Below are positions 50,116 through 61,866 of a stretch of DNA of 64,000 bases, one piece after another. Position numbers and translations under genes: made by a program. Each line of letters begins with the position of its first letter. Within the stretch, counting starts at the first letter, position 1. The notes under the pieces are model-generated. The model made no database searches and was not told the origin of the DNA. It was given only the letters and a program-made list of their open reading frames with translations. The DNA is from Actinoplanes campanulatus (GTDB lineage Bacteria; Actinomycetota; Actinomycetes; Mycobacteriales; Micromonosporaceae), in contig NZ_BMPW01000027.1 of the NCBI RefSeq assembly GCF_014647795.1, forward strand, positions 1 through 64,000, given 5' to 3'.

Positions 50116-51401
50116 CCCAGGACCTGCGGCTGGCCATCGCCGCCGAGTTGGAGCGAACCCGGGCACGGACCACGCTGCTCACCGACGCGGTCGACGAGGA
50201 CGACCTGATACGCCAGCACTCGCCGCTGATGTCCCCGCTGGTGTGGGACCTCGCGCACATCGGCAACCAGGAGGAGCTCTGGCTGGTCCGGGACGTGGGC
50301 GGCCGGGACCCGGTGCGCCGCGACATCGACGAGCTCTACGACGCCTTCAAGCACGCCCGCCGGGACCGGCCGGCTCTGCCGCTGCTGAACCCGGCAGAGG
50401 CCCGGACGTACACGGCGACGGTCCGCGACAAGGTCCTGGACGTGCTCGACCGGGTGCGGTTCGACCCGTCGCGGCGGCTGGTCGACGACGGGTTCGCCTT
50501 CGGCATGATCGTCCAGCACGAGCAGCAGCACGACGAGACCATGCTGGCCACCCACCAGCTGCGGGCCGGAACGCCGGTGCTGTCCGCCCCGCCGCCGCCA
50601 CCCGGGCGGGAAATCACCGGGGAAATCCTGATAAAAGCGGGAAAATTCGTTATGGGTACGGACACCGAGCCCTGGGCCCTGGACAACGAACGCCCCGCCC
50701 ACGCAGTCGACGTCCCGGCGTTCTGGATCGACGCCGCCCCCACCACCAACGAGCAGTACGCCGCGTTCATCGACGCCGGCGGCTACGACGACCCGCGCTG
50801 GTGGAGCGAATGCGGCTGGGCCTACCGGATCAGGGCCGGCCTGGAGAAGCCGCTGCACTGGCTGCGCGACCACGACGGCTGGCACTGCCGGCGGTTCGGC
50901 CGCGTCGAGCCGGTGCACCCGCACGAGCCGGTCGTCCACGTCTGCTACCACGAGGCCGAGGCCTACGCCGCGTGGGCCGGTAAACGCCTGCCCACCGAGG
51001 CCGAGTGGGAGAAGGCGGCCCGCCACGACCCGGCGACCGGCCGCTCCCGCCGCTACCCGTGGGGCGACGACCCGCCCGAGGCCCGGCACGCCAACCTGGG
51101 GCAGCGGCACCTCGGCCCGGCCCCGGTCGGCGCCTACCCGGACGGCGCCTCCCCGCTCGGCGTGCACCAGCTGATCGGCGACGTCTGGGAGTGGGTGTCC
51201 AGCGGTTTCGAGCCCTACCCGGGGTTCACGGCCTTTCCGTACCGGGAGTATTCGGAGGTCTTCTTCGGCGGCGACTACCGGGTGCTGCGCGGCGGCTCGT
51301 TCGGCACCGACGCGGCCGCCTGCCGGGGCACCTTCCGCAACTGGGACCATCCGATCCGGCGGCAGATCTTCTCCGGCTTCCGCTGCGCCCGAGCCGCCTG
51401 A
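50112..51401 (+). CDS. egtB: Iron-dependent sulfoxide synthase EgtB
   Basis: Protein of 429 aa. The N-terminal DinB-like domain has the three-histidine iron site: WDLAHIGNQEELWL (about 45-58) and IVQHEQQHDE (about 132-141). The C-terminal FGE-sulfatase domain (about 185-429) has GKFVMGTD, PTEAEWEKAARHD, GDVWEWVSS and VLRGGSFGTD and the terminal GFRCAR. EgtB joins gamma-glutamyl-cysteine to hercynine with oxygen. A-rich codons around 50630 (ATAAAAGCGGGAAAATTCGT) are unusual for this genome. Confidence 0.95.
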   Translation: MTQDLRLAIAAELERTRARTTLLTDAVDEDDLIRQHSPLMSPLVWDLAHIGNQEELWLVRDVGGRDPVRRDIDELYDAFKHARRDRPALPLLNPAEARTYTATVRDKVLDVLDRVRFDPSRRLVDDGFAFGMIVQHEQQHDETMLATHQLRAGTPVLSAPPPPPGREITGEILIKAGKFVMGTDTEPWALDNERPAHAVDVPAFWIDAAPTTNEQYAAFIDAGGYDDPRWWSECGWAYRIRAGLEKPLHWLRDHDGWHCRRFGRVEPVHPHEPVVHVCYHEAEAYAAWAGKRLPTEAEWEKAARHDPATGRSRRYPWGDDPPEARHANLGQRHLGPAPVGAYPDGASPLGVHQLIGDVWEWVSSGFEPYPGFTAFPYREYSEVFFGGDYRVLRGGSFGTDAAACRGTFRNWDHPIRRQIFSGFRCARAA

Positions 51402-52144
51402 TGTGCCGCCACCTGGGATATCTCGGCCCACCCGTACCGTTGTCGAGTCTCCTGCTGGATCCGCCGCACGCGCTGGTGACGCAGGCGTGGGCGCCGCGCG
51501 ACATGCGCGGCGGCGGCACCATCAACGCCGACGGCTTCGGGGTCGGCTGGTGGCCGCCGGGCGCCGCCGAGCCGGTGCGGTACCGCAGCGCCATGCCGAT
51601 CTGGACCGACGCCGCGCTGCCGTCGCTGGCGGCCGCCACCCGGTCCGGGGCGGTCCTCGCCGCGGTCCGCTCGGCCACCGTGGGCCTGCCGGTCGTGGAG
51701 ACCGCGGCGGCGCCGTTCACCGACGGGCGCTGGCTGTTCAGTCACAACGGCGTGGTCCGCGGCTGGCCGTCGGCGGTCGCCGGACTCGCCGGTGACCTGC
51801 CGGTCGAGGACCTGCTCACGATGGACGCGCCGACCGACTCGGCCACCCTCTGGGCGCTGCTGCGAGCCCGGCTGAGAGCCGGCGAGCCCGCACCCAAGGC
51901 GGTCGCCGCGCTGGTCGCCGAGGTGACCGCGGCGGCCCCCGGATCCCGGCTGAACCTGCTGCTCACCGACGGCACGCAGCTGATCGCGACGGCCCACGGC
52001 CACGCCCTGTCGGTACAACCCGGCCGCGGCTCGGTCCTGATCGGCTCGGAACCCCTGGACGCCTCCCCGGCCTGGCAGCCCGTCCCGGACGGCCACCTGG
52101 TGGTCGCCACCGCCACCGCGCTGGAGATGACACCGACCTTCTGA
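51401..52144 (+). CDS. egtC: Gamma-glutamyl hercynylcysteine S-oxide hydrolase EgtC
   Basis: Protein of 247 aa. The start MCRHLGYLG places the catalytic nucleophile Cys at position 2, as in class II glutamine amidotransferases. NADGFGVGWW (about 43-52) and FSHNGVVRG (about 110) complete the active site. It removes the glutamyl group from the EgtB product. One base overlap with egtB (TGATG). Confidence 0.93.
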   Translation: MCRHLGYLGPPVPLSSLLLDPPHALVTQAWAPRDMRGGGTINADGFGVGWWPPGAAEPVRYRSAMPIWTDAALPSLAAATRSGAVLAAVRSATVGLPVVETAAAPFTDGRWLFSHNGVVRGWPSAVAGLAGDLPVEDLLTMDAPTDSATLWALLRARLRAGEPAPKAVAALVAEVTAAAPGSRLNLLLTDGTQLIATAHGHALSVQPGRGSVLIGSEPLDASPAWQPVPDGHLVVATATALEMTPTF

Positions 52145-52152
52145 GGAGAACC

Positions 52153-53109
52153 ATGCTCACGCTGATCGACGACCGGGATCTGGCCCGAACGCTCCGCGCC
52201 GATGTGCTCGCCGGCCTGACCGTGACCCCGAAGTGGCTGCCGCCCCGATGGTTCTACGACGCCCGCGGCAGTGAGCTCTTCGAGGAGATCACCCGGCTGC
52301 CGGAGTACTACCCGACCCGCGCCGAACGGGCGGTCCTGGCCGGGCACGCCCCCGCGATCGCCCGGATCACCGAGGCCAAATGCCTGGTGGAGCTGGGTTC
52401 CGGCTCCTCCGAGAAGACCCGTCTGCTGCTCGACGCGATGCTGCGGCGCGGCACGCTCGGCTCGTTCGTGCCGCTGGACGTGTCGGCGAGCGCCCTCACC
52501 GCCGCGGTCGGCGAGCTGACCGCGGCCTATCCGGAACTGACCGTGACCGGGGTGGTCGGCGACTTCGCCCGGCATCTGGCGTACCTCCCGGAGGGCGACA
52601 GCCGGGTGGTCGCCTTCCTCGGCGGCACGATCGGCAACCTGACGCCGCCGGAGCGGACCGCCTTCCTGACCGCTCTGCGCGGCGCGCTGCACGAGGGCGA
52701 GTGGCTGCTGCTCGGCGCCGACCTGGTCAAGGACCCGGCCGTCCTGGTGCCCGCCTACGACGACGCGGCCGGGGTGACCGCCGAGTTCAACCGCAACGTG
52801 CTGCGGGTGATCAACCGGGAGCTGGGCGCCGACTTCGACCCGGCGGCGTTCGAGCACGTCGCCCTCTGGGACGCCGGGCACGAGTGGATCGAGATGCGGC
52901 TCCGGTCGTCGCGTGACCAGGTGGTGCGCATCCCGGAGCTGGATCTCACCGTGCCGTTCGCCGCCGGGGAGGAGATGCGCACCGAGATCTCCGCCAAGTT
53001 CCGCCGGGCCGGCCTCGCCGCCGAGCTGGCTGCCGCCGGTTTCACGCTGCGGCACTGGTGGACCGACCCGGACGGCCGGTTCGGTGTGGCGCTCGCCCAA
53101 GCCGGGTAG
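52153..53109 (+). CDS. egtD: Histidine N-alpha-trimethyltransferase EgtD
   Basis: Protein of 318 aa. The conserved EgtD segments are PPRWFYDARGSELFEEITRL (about 30-49), YYPTRAERAVL, VELGSGSSEKTRLLL (about 78-92, SAM site), FLGGTIGNLTPPER (about 155-168) and the C-terminal ISAKFRRAGL. It makes hercynine from histidine with three methyl transfers. GAGGAG precedes the ATG. It closes the egtABCD set; no PLP-type egtE follows. Confidence 0.96.
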   Translation: MLTLIDDRDLARTLRADVLAGLTVTPKWLPPRWFYDARGSELFEEITRLPEYYPTRAERAVLAGHAPAIARITEAKCLVELGSGSSEKTRLLLDAMLRRGTLGSFVPLDVSASALTAAVGELTAAYPELTVTGVVGDFARHLAYLPEGDSRVVAFLGGTIGNLTPPERTAFLTALRGALHEGEWLLLGADLVKDPAVLVPAYDDAAGVTAEFNRNVLRVINRELGADFDPAAFEHVALWDAGHEWIEMRLRSSRDQVVRIPELDLTVPFAAGEEMRTEISAKFRRAGLAAELAAAGFTLRHWWTDPDGRFGVALAQAG

Positions 53110-53148
53110 TTGACGCTTCGTGCTTTCCTGGCACCGAGGAGGTGCCAC

Positions 53149-53601
53149 ATGACGTCCGAACCGCACCTTCTGCTGGTGGAGGCGGTGCTGCGGACTTCCC
53201 GGGAGCACGCCGACTGGTGGGCCGAGGGCGGTCCGCGCCCACAGCTGCCGCGCGCCTGGCAGCAGCTGTGGCGCGACGCCGTCGTCCGCCAGATGGATTT
53301 CACCGGCGAGCCCGAGGTGCCCTCCCGCCGGGCCGTCCAGGACATGCTCGACCAGCTCACCCGCCTGGACCGGGAGGCCGAGTGGTTCCGCGCCGACCCG
53401 GCACTGCGGCGGCGCGCGATCAGCGAGACCCTGCTCTTCGGCACGGGCCTCGGCCCGGACGTCCCGAGCCGTCCCGCCCAGGTCGCCTGGCTGCGCCGGC
53501 GCGGCCTGCGCCCGGTCGACTACGCCCGGGTCTCCGCGATCGCCGCGGCCCAGGACGATTGGCTCGCCGCCTGGAACACCTGGGCGAAATCACTGGGCTA
53601 G
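53149..53601 (+). CDS. Uncharacterised protein downstream of egtD
   Basis: Protein of 150 aa, cytosolic by composition and rich in Arg, Trp and Leu (EHADWWAEGGPRPQLPRAWQ, LFGTGLGPDVPSRPAQVAWL). I do not recognise a family. ATG 53149 is preceded by GAGGAGG, a very strong site; the gap to egtD is 39 bp, so it may be cotranscribed. It is not EgtE: it is far too short and has no PLP lysine region. Its stop is one base into a long repeat element. Confidence 0.65.
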   Translation: MTSEPHLLLVEAVLRTSREHADWWAEGGPRPQLPRAWQQLWRDAVVRQMDFTGEPEVPSRRAVQDMLDQLTRLDREAEWFRADPALRRRAISETLLFGTGLGPDVPSRPAQVAWLRRRGLRPVDYARVSAIAAAQDDWLAAWNTWAKSLG

Positions 53602-53726
53602 CTTTTGCTCCGCTTCGCTCCGCGGCAAAACGCCTGGTAACCGGTGTCGAGGCAGGTGATTTCCCGCCGCCAGCAAACCCCGCTGGCGTCGGCAAATCAC
53701 TTGCCTCGACACCGGCGGCGTTTTGC
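53601..53726. repeat. 126-bp imperfect inverted-repeat element
   Basis: From GCAAAACGCC (53625) to GGCGTTTTGC (53726) the two halves are near-perfect inverted copies: CCGGTGTCGAGGCA pairs with TGCCTCGACACCGG, GTGATTT with AAATCAC, and CGCCAGC with GCTGGCG around AAACCCC. An outer stretch, GCTTTTGCTCCGCTTCGCTC at 53601, also pairs with the GCAAAA motif. No ORF. It resembles a MITE or a REP-type element and immediately follows a stop codon. Confidence 0.75.
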
Positions 53727-54006
53727 GGGGGGACGTTGAGCGCACCGCCGTCCAGCTCTCGTGGGAGTGGATCTTCGCGGCTGGTCGTGAGAGCTGTCTC
53801 AATGCGGTTGATACAGCGCTGGGAGCCGGCCGGACCACCGATCTGAGCCCGGAGGGGCGCGGCACGGGCGGGACCGGGCAGACGCTCGCGTGGAGCGGCG
53901 GGACGGGGGATTTGCGGTCGGGGGCGGCGTAGCCCGTACCAAATATGGGGTTTTCTGATGGATGTGCCATGCCTGGGCTCAGCATGCGGGAAGAGGCGGC
54001 ATGTTG
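53727..54006. other. Noncoding stretch upstream of argC
   Basis: About 280 bp between the repeat element and the argC promoter. No credible gene on either strand; the reading frames present show no family features or ribosome-binding sites. Local features are a run around 53940-53960 (AAATATGGGGTTTTCT) and a short CATGC/GCATG inverted repeat near 53970-53988. Confidence 0.5.
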
Positions 54007-54069
54007 TTGCCGCCGAGTATGCGAGTTGATACGGTACTTTGCATATTCATGCGGAAGTGCGTAATGCGG
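54007..54069 (+). promoter_or_regulatory. argC promoter with ARG boxes
   Basis: TTGCCG (54007-54012), 17 bp, TACGGT (54030-54035). The predicted start lies in TTGCATATTCATGC (54039-54052), whose GCAT/ATGC halves are typical of ARG boxes bound by ArgR. A weaker second box (TGCGTAATGCGG) ends just before GGAGGG of argC. The arrangement predicts repression by ArgR-arginine. Confidence 0.7.
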
Positions 54070-54077
54070 AGGGCAGC

Positions 54078-55079
54078 ATGGGAATCCGGGTCGCGGTAGC
54101 GGGCGCCAGTGGCTACGCGGGCGGTGAGTTGCTGCGCCTGATCGCCGGGCATCCCGAGTTCGACCTCGTCGCGGCGACCGCGCACAGCCAGGCGGGTTCT
54201 CCGGTCAGCGCGGTGCATCCGCAGCTCGCCGGGCTCGACCTGACCCTCGGCGCCACCGATGCCGAGACGCTCAGCGGGGCCGACCTGGTCTTCCTCGCTC
54301 TGCCGCACGGTCAGTCGGCGGCCGTGGCGGCGCGGCTCGCCGAGGGGGTCAAGGTCGTCGACCTGGGCGCCGACTTCCGGCTGGAGAGCGCCGAGCAGTG
54401 GACCCGCTACTACGGCGGCGGCCACGCGGGCACGTGGACCTACGGCCTGCCCGAGCTGCCGGGCGCGCGCGCCGCGATCGCGAGCGCCGACCGGGTGGCC
54501 AACACCGGCTGCTACGCCGCGACGATCATCCTGGCGCTCGCCCCGCTGATCGCCGCCGGTGTCGCCGACCCGGAGGACGTGGTGGTCGTCGCCAGCTCCG
54601 GCACCTCGGGCGCCGGGCGCAACGCCAAGGTCAACCTGTTGGCCAGCGAGATCATGGGCGACCTGTCGCCCTACAAGGTCGGCGCCCACCAGCACGTCGC
54701 CGAGATCAAGCAGGCCACCGGCGCCGGCTCGCTGTCGATGACGCCGATCCTGGCGCCGATGCCGCGCGGCATCCTGGCGACCGTCACGGCGCGCCGGCTC
54801 AACGGCGGCGACCCGCGCGAGGCGCTCCAGGCGGCCTATGCGGACGCGCCGTTCGTGCACGTGCTGCCGGAGGGCTCGTGGCCGCGCACCGCGGCCACCG
54901 CCGGTTCGAATTCGTGTCACCTCCAGGCCACGGTCGACATCGACTCGGGCCGCATCATCGTGGTGAGCGCGCTCGACAACCTGGGCAAGGGCGCCGCCGG
55001 CCAGGCGGTGCAGAACGCCAACATCATGTTCGGTCTGCCCGAGACCACGGGCCTGAGCGTCTTCGGAGTAGCGCCGTGA
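54078..55079 (+). CDS. argC: N-acetyl-gamma-glutamyl-phosphate reductase
   Basis: Protein of 333 aa. The NADP fold is RVAVAGASGYAGGELLRLIA (about 4-23), the catalytic Cys lies in VANTGCYAATI (about 144-154) and the dimer/active-site segment GTSGAGRNAKVN (about 176). It reduces acetylglutamyl phosphate to the semialdehyde, step three of arginine synthesis. GGAGGG precedes ATG 54078; the upstream TTG frame would include the ARG box and is rejected. Overlaps argJ by GTGA. Confidence 0.97.
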   Translation: MGIRVAVAGASGYAGGELLRLIAGHPEFDLVAATAHSQAGSPVSAVHPQLAGLDLTLGATDAETLSGADLVFLALPHGQSAAVAARLAEGVKVVDLGADFRLESAEQWTRYYGGGHAGTWTYGLPELPGARAAIASADRVANTGCYAATIILALAPLIAAGVADPEDVVVVASSGTSGAGRNAKVNLLASEIMGDLSPYKVGAHQHVAEIKQATGAGSLSMTPILAPMPRGILATVTARRLNGGDPREALQAAYADAPFVHVLPEGSWPRTAATAGSNSCHLQATVDIDSGRIIVVSALDNLGKGAAGQAVQNANIMFGLPETTGLSVFGVAP

Positions 55080-56248
55080 CCGTCACCCACCCCAAGGGCT
55101 TCCGGGCCGCGGGTGTCCCCGCCGGGCTCAAGGCCAGCGGCAACGCCGACGTCGCCCTGATCGTCAACGACGGCCCCGACTACACGGCGGCCGGCGTCTT
55201 CACCGCCAACCGGGTGAAGGCCGCGCCCGTGCTGTGGAGCCAGCAGGTGCTCAAGGGCGGCATCGTCCGGGCGGTCGTGCTCAACTCGGGCGGCGCCAAC
55301 GCGTGCACCGGCTCGCAGGGCTTCCGCGACACCCACGCCACGGCCGAGCACACCGCGACCGTGCTGCGCGGCGGCGCCAACCGGATGATGATCGGCCCCG
55401 GCGACGTGGCGGTCTGCTCGACCGGCCTGATCGGCGAGCTGCTGCCGATGGACAAGTTGCTCCCGGGCGTCAACGCGGCGGCCAAGGCGCTCGCCGCCGA
55501 CGGTGGCCCGAAGGCGGCCGAGGCGATCATGACCACCGACACGGTGGCGAAGAACGCGGTGGCCCAGCGTGACGGCTGGTCGGTCGGCGGCATCGCGAAG
55601 GGCGCCGGCATGCTGGCCCCGGCCCTGGCCACCATGCTCGTGGTGATCACCACCGACGCGTCCGCCGACAACGAGGTGCTCGACGCCGCGTTGCGCGCCG
55701 CCACCCGGGTCACCTTCGACCGGATCGACGCGGACGGCTGCATGTCCACCAACGACACCGTGCTGCTGCTGGCCAACGGCTCCTCGGACCGGGAGCCGAC
55801 GCTGGCCGAGCTGACCGCCGCGGTCACCGAGGTCTGCCACGACCTGGCCCAGCAGCTCATCGCCGACGCCGAGGGCGCCACCAAGCACATCGCCATCGAG
55901 GTGCAGGGCGCCGCCTCCGAGGCCGACGCGGTGCAGGTGGGCCGGGTGGTGGCGGGCAACAACCTGGTGAAGACGGCGTTCTTCGGCAACGACCCGAACT
56001 GGGGCCGGATCCTGGCCGCGGTCGGCACCACGAGCGCCGCCTTCGAGCCGGACCGGATCGACGTGGCGATCAACGGCGTCTGGATCTGCAAGGGCGGCGC
56101 CGCGGCCGAGGACCGCAACAAGGTGGACCTGTCCGGGCGGGACGTGACCGTCACGATCAACCTGCGTGAGGGAGAGATGGGCGCGACGATCTGGACCACC
56201 GATCTGTCCCACGCGTACGTGCACGAGAACTCGGCGTACTCGTCGTGA
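55076..56248 (+). CDS. argJ: Bifunctional ornithine acetyltransferase / N-acetylglutamate synthase
   Basis: Protein of 390 aa. ArgJ recycles the acetyl group between acetylornithine and glutamate. The self-cleavage site is [20 protein letters not shown] (about 178-197), with Thr of A-T-M-L as the nucleophile of the beta chain. [11 protein letters not shown] (about 62-72) forms the oxyanion region and [19 protein letters not shown] (about 295-313) is conserved. GTG start inside the argC stop. Confidence 0.96.
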   Translation: MTVTHPKGFRAAGVPAGLKASGNADVALIVNDGPDYTAAGVFTANRVKAAPVLWSQQVLKGGIVRAVVLNSGGANACTGSQGFRDTHATAEHTATVLRGGANRMMIGPGDVAVCSTGLIGELLPMDKLLPGVNAAAKALAADGGPKAAEAIMTTDTVAKNAVAQRDGWSVGGIAKGAGMLAPALATMLVVITTDASADNEVLDAALRAATRVTFDRIDADGCMSTNDTVLLLANGSSDREPTLAELTAAVTEVCHDLAQQLIADAEGATKHIAIEVQGAASEADAVQVGRVVAGNNLVKTAFFGNDPNWGRILAAVGTTSAAFEPDRIDVAINGVWICKGGAAAEDRNKVDLSGRDVTVTINLREGEMGATIWTTDLSHAYVHENSAYSS

Positions 56249-57107
56249 AGGCGCAGAAGAAGGCCGAGATCCTGATCGAGGCGCTGCCCTGGCTGGAGCG
56301 GTTCCACGGGACCACCGTCGTGATCAAGTACGGCGGCAACGCGATGATCGACCCGTCGTTGCAGGAGGCGTTCGCGGCCGACATGGTGTTCCTGCGGCTG
56401 GTCGGCATCAAGCCGGTCGTGGTGCACGGCGGCGGCCCGCAGATCAGCCGGATGCTCACGAAGCTCGGCATCGAGAGCGAGTTCCGGGGCGGCCTGCGGG
56501 TCACCACCCCGGAGGCGATGGACGTCGTCCGGATGGTGCTGGTCGGGCAGGTCGGCCGGGAGCTGGTCGGTCTGATCAACCAGCACGGGCCGTACGCGGT
56601 GGGCCTCTCCGGCGAGGACGCGGGCCTGTTCACCGCGGTCCGCCGGCAGGCGGTCGTCGACGGCGAGCCGGTGGACATCGGCCAGGTCGGCGATGTCGAC
56701 GAGGTGAACACGTCGGCCGTCGACGACCTGATCGCGGCCGGCCGGATCCCGGTCATCGCCACTGTCGCGCCGGACGCCGACGGGGTGCTGCACAACGTGA
56801 ACGCGGACACCGCCGCCTCCGCGCTGGCCGTCGCGCTCGGCGCCCGCAAGCTGGTCGTCCTCACCGACGTCCCCGGCCTCTACACCAACTGGCCGGACAC
56901 CTCCTCGCTGACGTCGGAGATCGACGCCGACGCGCTGGAGAAGCTGCTGCCGTCCCTGGAGTCCGGGATGGCGCCCAAGATGGAGGCCTGCCTGCGCGCG
57001 GTCCGCGGCGGGGTCCCCGCCGCGCACGTCGTCGACGGCCGGGTCGCCCACTCGACACTGCTCGAAGTCTTCACGGAAGAAGGATTCGGAACGATGGTGG
57101 TCCCCGC

Positions 57108-57111
<4 letters not shown>
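56245..57111 (+). CDS. argB: Acetylglutamate kinase
   Basis: Protein of 288 aa of the amino-acid kinase fold. [11 protein letters not shown] (about 29-39) binds [16 protein letters not shown] (about 60-72) binds the substrate and [13 protein letters not shown] (about 205) is near the nucleotide site. It has the N-terminal helix seen in arginine-sensitive hexameric forms, so feedback control is likely. GTG start overlaps argJ by four bases. Confidence 0.97.
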
Positions 57112-59675
<2,564 letters not shown>

Positions 59676-59676
<1 letters not shown>

Positions 59677-60569
59677 TGATGTTCCCGCCCGCGGTGGAAG
59701 CGCGCTTCCCCGACTTCGCCGACCACACCGACAGCCTGGTCGGGCACGGTGTGGAGTTCTTCCTGGCCTCCAACGGGACGCTGCGGCCACATCTCAACGA
59801 GACGCCGTACAGCCACAAGCTCACCTGGCTGGACTTCACCGACACCGCCGAGAAGGACTGGTCGATCCGGGACTTCCTGAACTTCTTCAACGTGATCAAC
59901 GGCATCGCGTTCGGCGACCGGGGCATCCCGATGCCGCAGTGGGTGATGGTCGACCTGATCCTGATGCCGGCCGCCGCGCTGATCGCCGGCCTGCCGCAGG
60001 AGGAGTTCGCGGCCATGGTCGAGCGGTCCACCTTCCGGTTCGACACCGACGTGAAGCGGTTGCTGCGCAAGGTGCAGCAGGACATGCGGGACTCCGGCTA
60101 CCGGGGCCCGGTCCCGGTGGGCGGCTACTGTGCCGCCCCGTCCGCCGAGCCGGGCCGCTGGGTGGGCTGGTCGCTGTGGTCGCTGATGCCGGCGGTGGGT
60201 CTGGGCAAGGCGGCGAAGGCGCTGGCCCTGTCCGCCTACCGGGCGCAGAAGCTGGACGGCGTCACCCAGTACGACAACAGCGCGCTCAAGGTGCACACCG
60301 AGTTCGGCGCGCTGAAGATCCTGGTGGCGACGGTTCCGTTCCACACCTCGCCGGGCTCGTTCGTCTACCAGAGCGACCTGACCCTGCCGGCCGGGGGAGA
60401 GCTGCCCGAGCCGACCTTCCTGCTCGATCCGTTCGACTACAGCCGCCAGCGGGCGATGCAGAAGGACATCGAAGCGGGCCGCTGTGAGTTCTATGTCCTG
60501 CCGCCCGGGCACGTCCGCCGGGACGGTAAGACATATGTACCGATTCTCGAGAAGGAACTGCCCCGATGA
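59676..60569 (+). CDS. Uncharacterised protein within the arginine operon
   Basis: Protein of 297 aa (298 codons with stop) that I do not recognise. ATG 59676 shares one base with the argR stop, and the stop overlaps argG by ATGA, so it is translated as part of the operon. Features: TWLDFTDTAEKDWSIRDFLN, a short hydrophobic stretch VMVDLILMPAAALIAGL (about 90-106), GWSLWSLMPAVGLGKAAKAL (about 166-185) and a C-terminal beta-rich part (SALKVHTEFGALKILVATVP). No signal peptide. The conserved position between argR and argG is the only clue to role. Confidence 0.65.
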
Positions 60570-61798
60570 CCAAGCGCAAGATCGTCCTCGCCTTCTCCGG
60601 TGGTCTGGACACCTCGTACGCCCTCGTGGACTTCCGCGAGAAGGGCTGGGACGTGGTGACCGCCAACATCGACACCGGCGGCCTGCACAGCGGTGAGGCC
60701 GAGGTCGTCAAGGCGCGCGCCGAGGAGCTGGGCGCCGTCGAGCACCACGTGGTCGACGCCCGCGCCGAGCTCTACGACCGGGTCGTCACCTACGCGATCA
60801 AGGCGAACTACCTGCGCAACGGCGCCTACCCGTCGTGCGTCGGCGCGGAGCGGCTGATCCAGGCGGAGAAGGTCGTCCAGGTGGCCCTCGAGGTCGGCGC
60901 GGACGCGGTGGCGCACGGCTCGACCGGCGCCGGGGCGGACCACGTCCGCTACGACGCGGTGATCCGGGCGCTGGCCCCGCACCTGGAGATCGTCACCCCG
61001 ATCCGGGACGAGCGGCTCACCCGTGAGGGCGAGACCGAGTTCCTGCGCGGCCGGGGTTACGAGGTCAGCGAGAAGGTCAAGCTCTACTCGATCAACGAGG
61101 GCCTGATCGGCACCTCGATCGGTGGCGAGGAGACCTACGGCTCCTGGGAGTACCTTCCGGAGTCCGCCTGGACCTACACGAAGTCGATCGACGAGGCGCC
61201 GGAGAAGGGCGTCGAGCTGCTGATCAGCTTCGAGAAGGGCGAGGTCGTCTCGGCGGTGACCGCGGACGGCGAGCCGCTGCCGAACGAGAACAACTACGAC
61301 ATCCTCTCCGCGCTCAACGTGCTGGGCGGCGAGCACGGTGTCGGCCGGGGCATCCACATGGGCTCCACCATGGTCGGCAACCTGGCCCGGGTCGGTTTCG
61401 AGGCGCCCGGCATGCTGATCCTCATCGCGGCGCACCGTGAGCTGGAGAAGCTGGTGCTGTCCAACCGGCAGCAGGCCACCAAGGCGACGCTCGGCAACAC
61501 CTACGGCGACCTGCTGCACGAGGCCGTCTACTTCGACCCGATCATGGACGACTTCCGGGCCTTCCTGGACTCCAGCCAGACCCGGGTGACCGGCACCGTG
61601 CGGGTGCTGCTGCACAAGGGCAACATCGTGCTGCTGGGCTCGAAGAGCCCGTACAGCCTGCTGGACGCCGCGACCCGCTCCGGTGTGGTCTACGGCCACG
61701 GCTCGTCGCTGTGGACCGGCGAGCAGGCCCGCGCGTTCGCCCACATGTACTCGGTGCCGGGCGCGATCGCCCGCGCGGCGGCCAACCCCACAGACTGA
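60566..61798 (+). CDS. argG: Argininosuccinate synthase
   Basis: Protein of 410 aa. The PP-loop SGGLDTSYAL (about 11-20) binds ATP for adenylation of citrulline. SCVGAERLIQAE and AHGSTGAGADHVRYD (about 115-129) carry aspartate and citrulline contacts, and the C-terminal helix region YGDLLHEAVYFDPIMDD is conserved. ATGA overlap with the unknown upstream gene. A strong terminator follows. Confidence 0.96.
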   Translation: MTKRKIVLAFSGGLDTSYALVDFREKGWDVVTANIDTGGLHSGEAEVVKARAEELGAVEHHVVDARAELYDRVVTYAIKANYLRNGAYPSCVGAERLIQAEKVVQVALEVGADAVAHGSTGAGADHVRYDAVIRALAPHLEIVTPIRDERLTREGETEFLRGRGYEVSEKVKLYSINEGLIGTSIGGEETYGSWEYLPESAWTYTKSIDEAPEKGVELLISFEKGEVVSAVTADGEPLPNENNYDILSALNVLGGEHGVGRGIHMGSTMVGNLARVGFEAPGMLILIAAHRELEKLVLSNRQQATKATLGNTYGDLLHEAVYFDPIMDDFRAFLDSSQTRVTGTVRVLLHKGNIVLLGSKSPYSLLDAATRSGVVYGHGSSLWTGEQARAFAHMYSVPGAIARAAANPTD

Positions 61799-61806
61799 CA
61801 GCGCGC

Positions 61807-61854
61807 GATCTTGGACGTCTCTCCACCGGAAGCGGTGGCGAGACGTCCAAGATC
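61807..61854. terminator. Terminator between argG and dapE
   Basis: GATCTTGGACGTCTC (61807-61821) and GAGACGTCCAAGATC (61840-61854) are perfect 15-bp arms, with an inner CCACCG/CGGTGG stem and a GAAG loop. It lies between convergent genes and can serve both. Confidence 0.85.
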
Positions 61855-61866
61855 ACGGAGGTGGGG

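Noticed and set aside
53149-53601. EgtE
   Set aside because: The protein is 150 residues and has no PLP-lysine or aminotransferase fold features.
53590-53985. Minus-strand frame of 131 codons upstream of argC
   Set aside because: It runs through the inverted-repeat element, has no ribosome-binding site and no conserved features.
54901-54920. GGTTCGAATTC resembling a tRNA T-loop
   Set aside because: It lies inside argC coding sequence and no cloverleaf can be formed around it.
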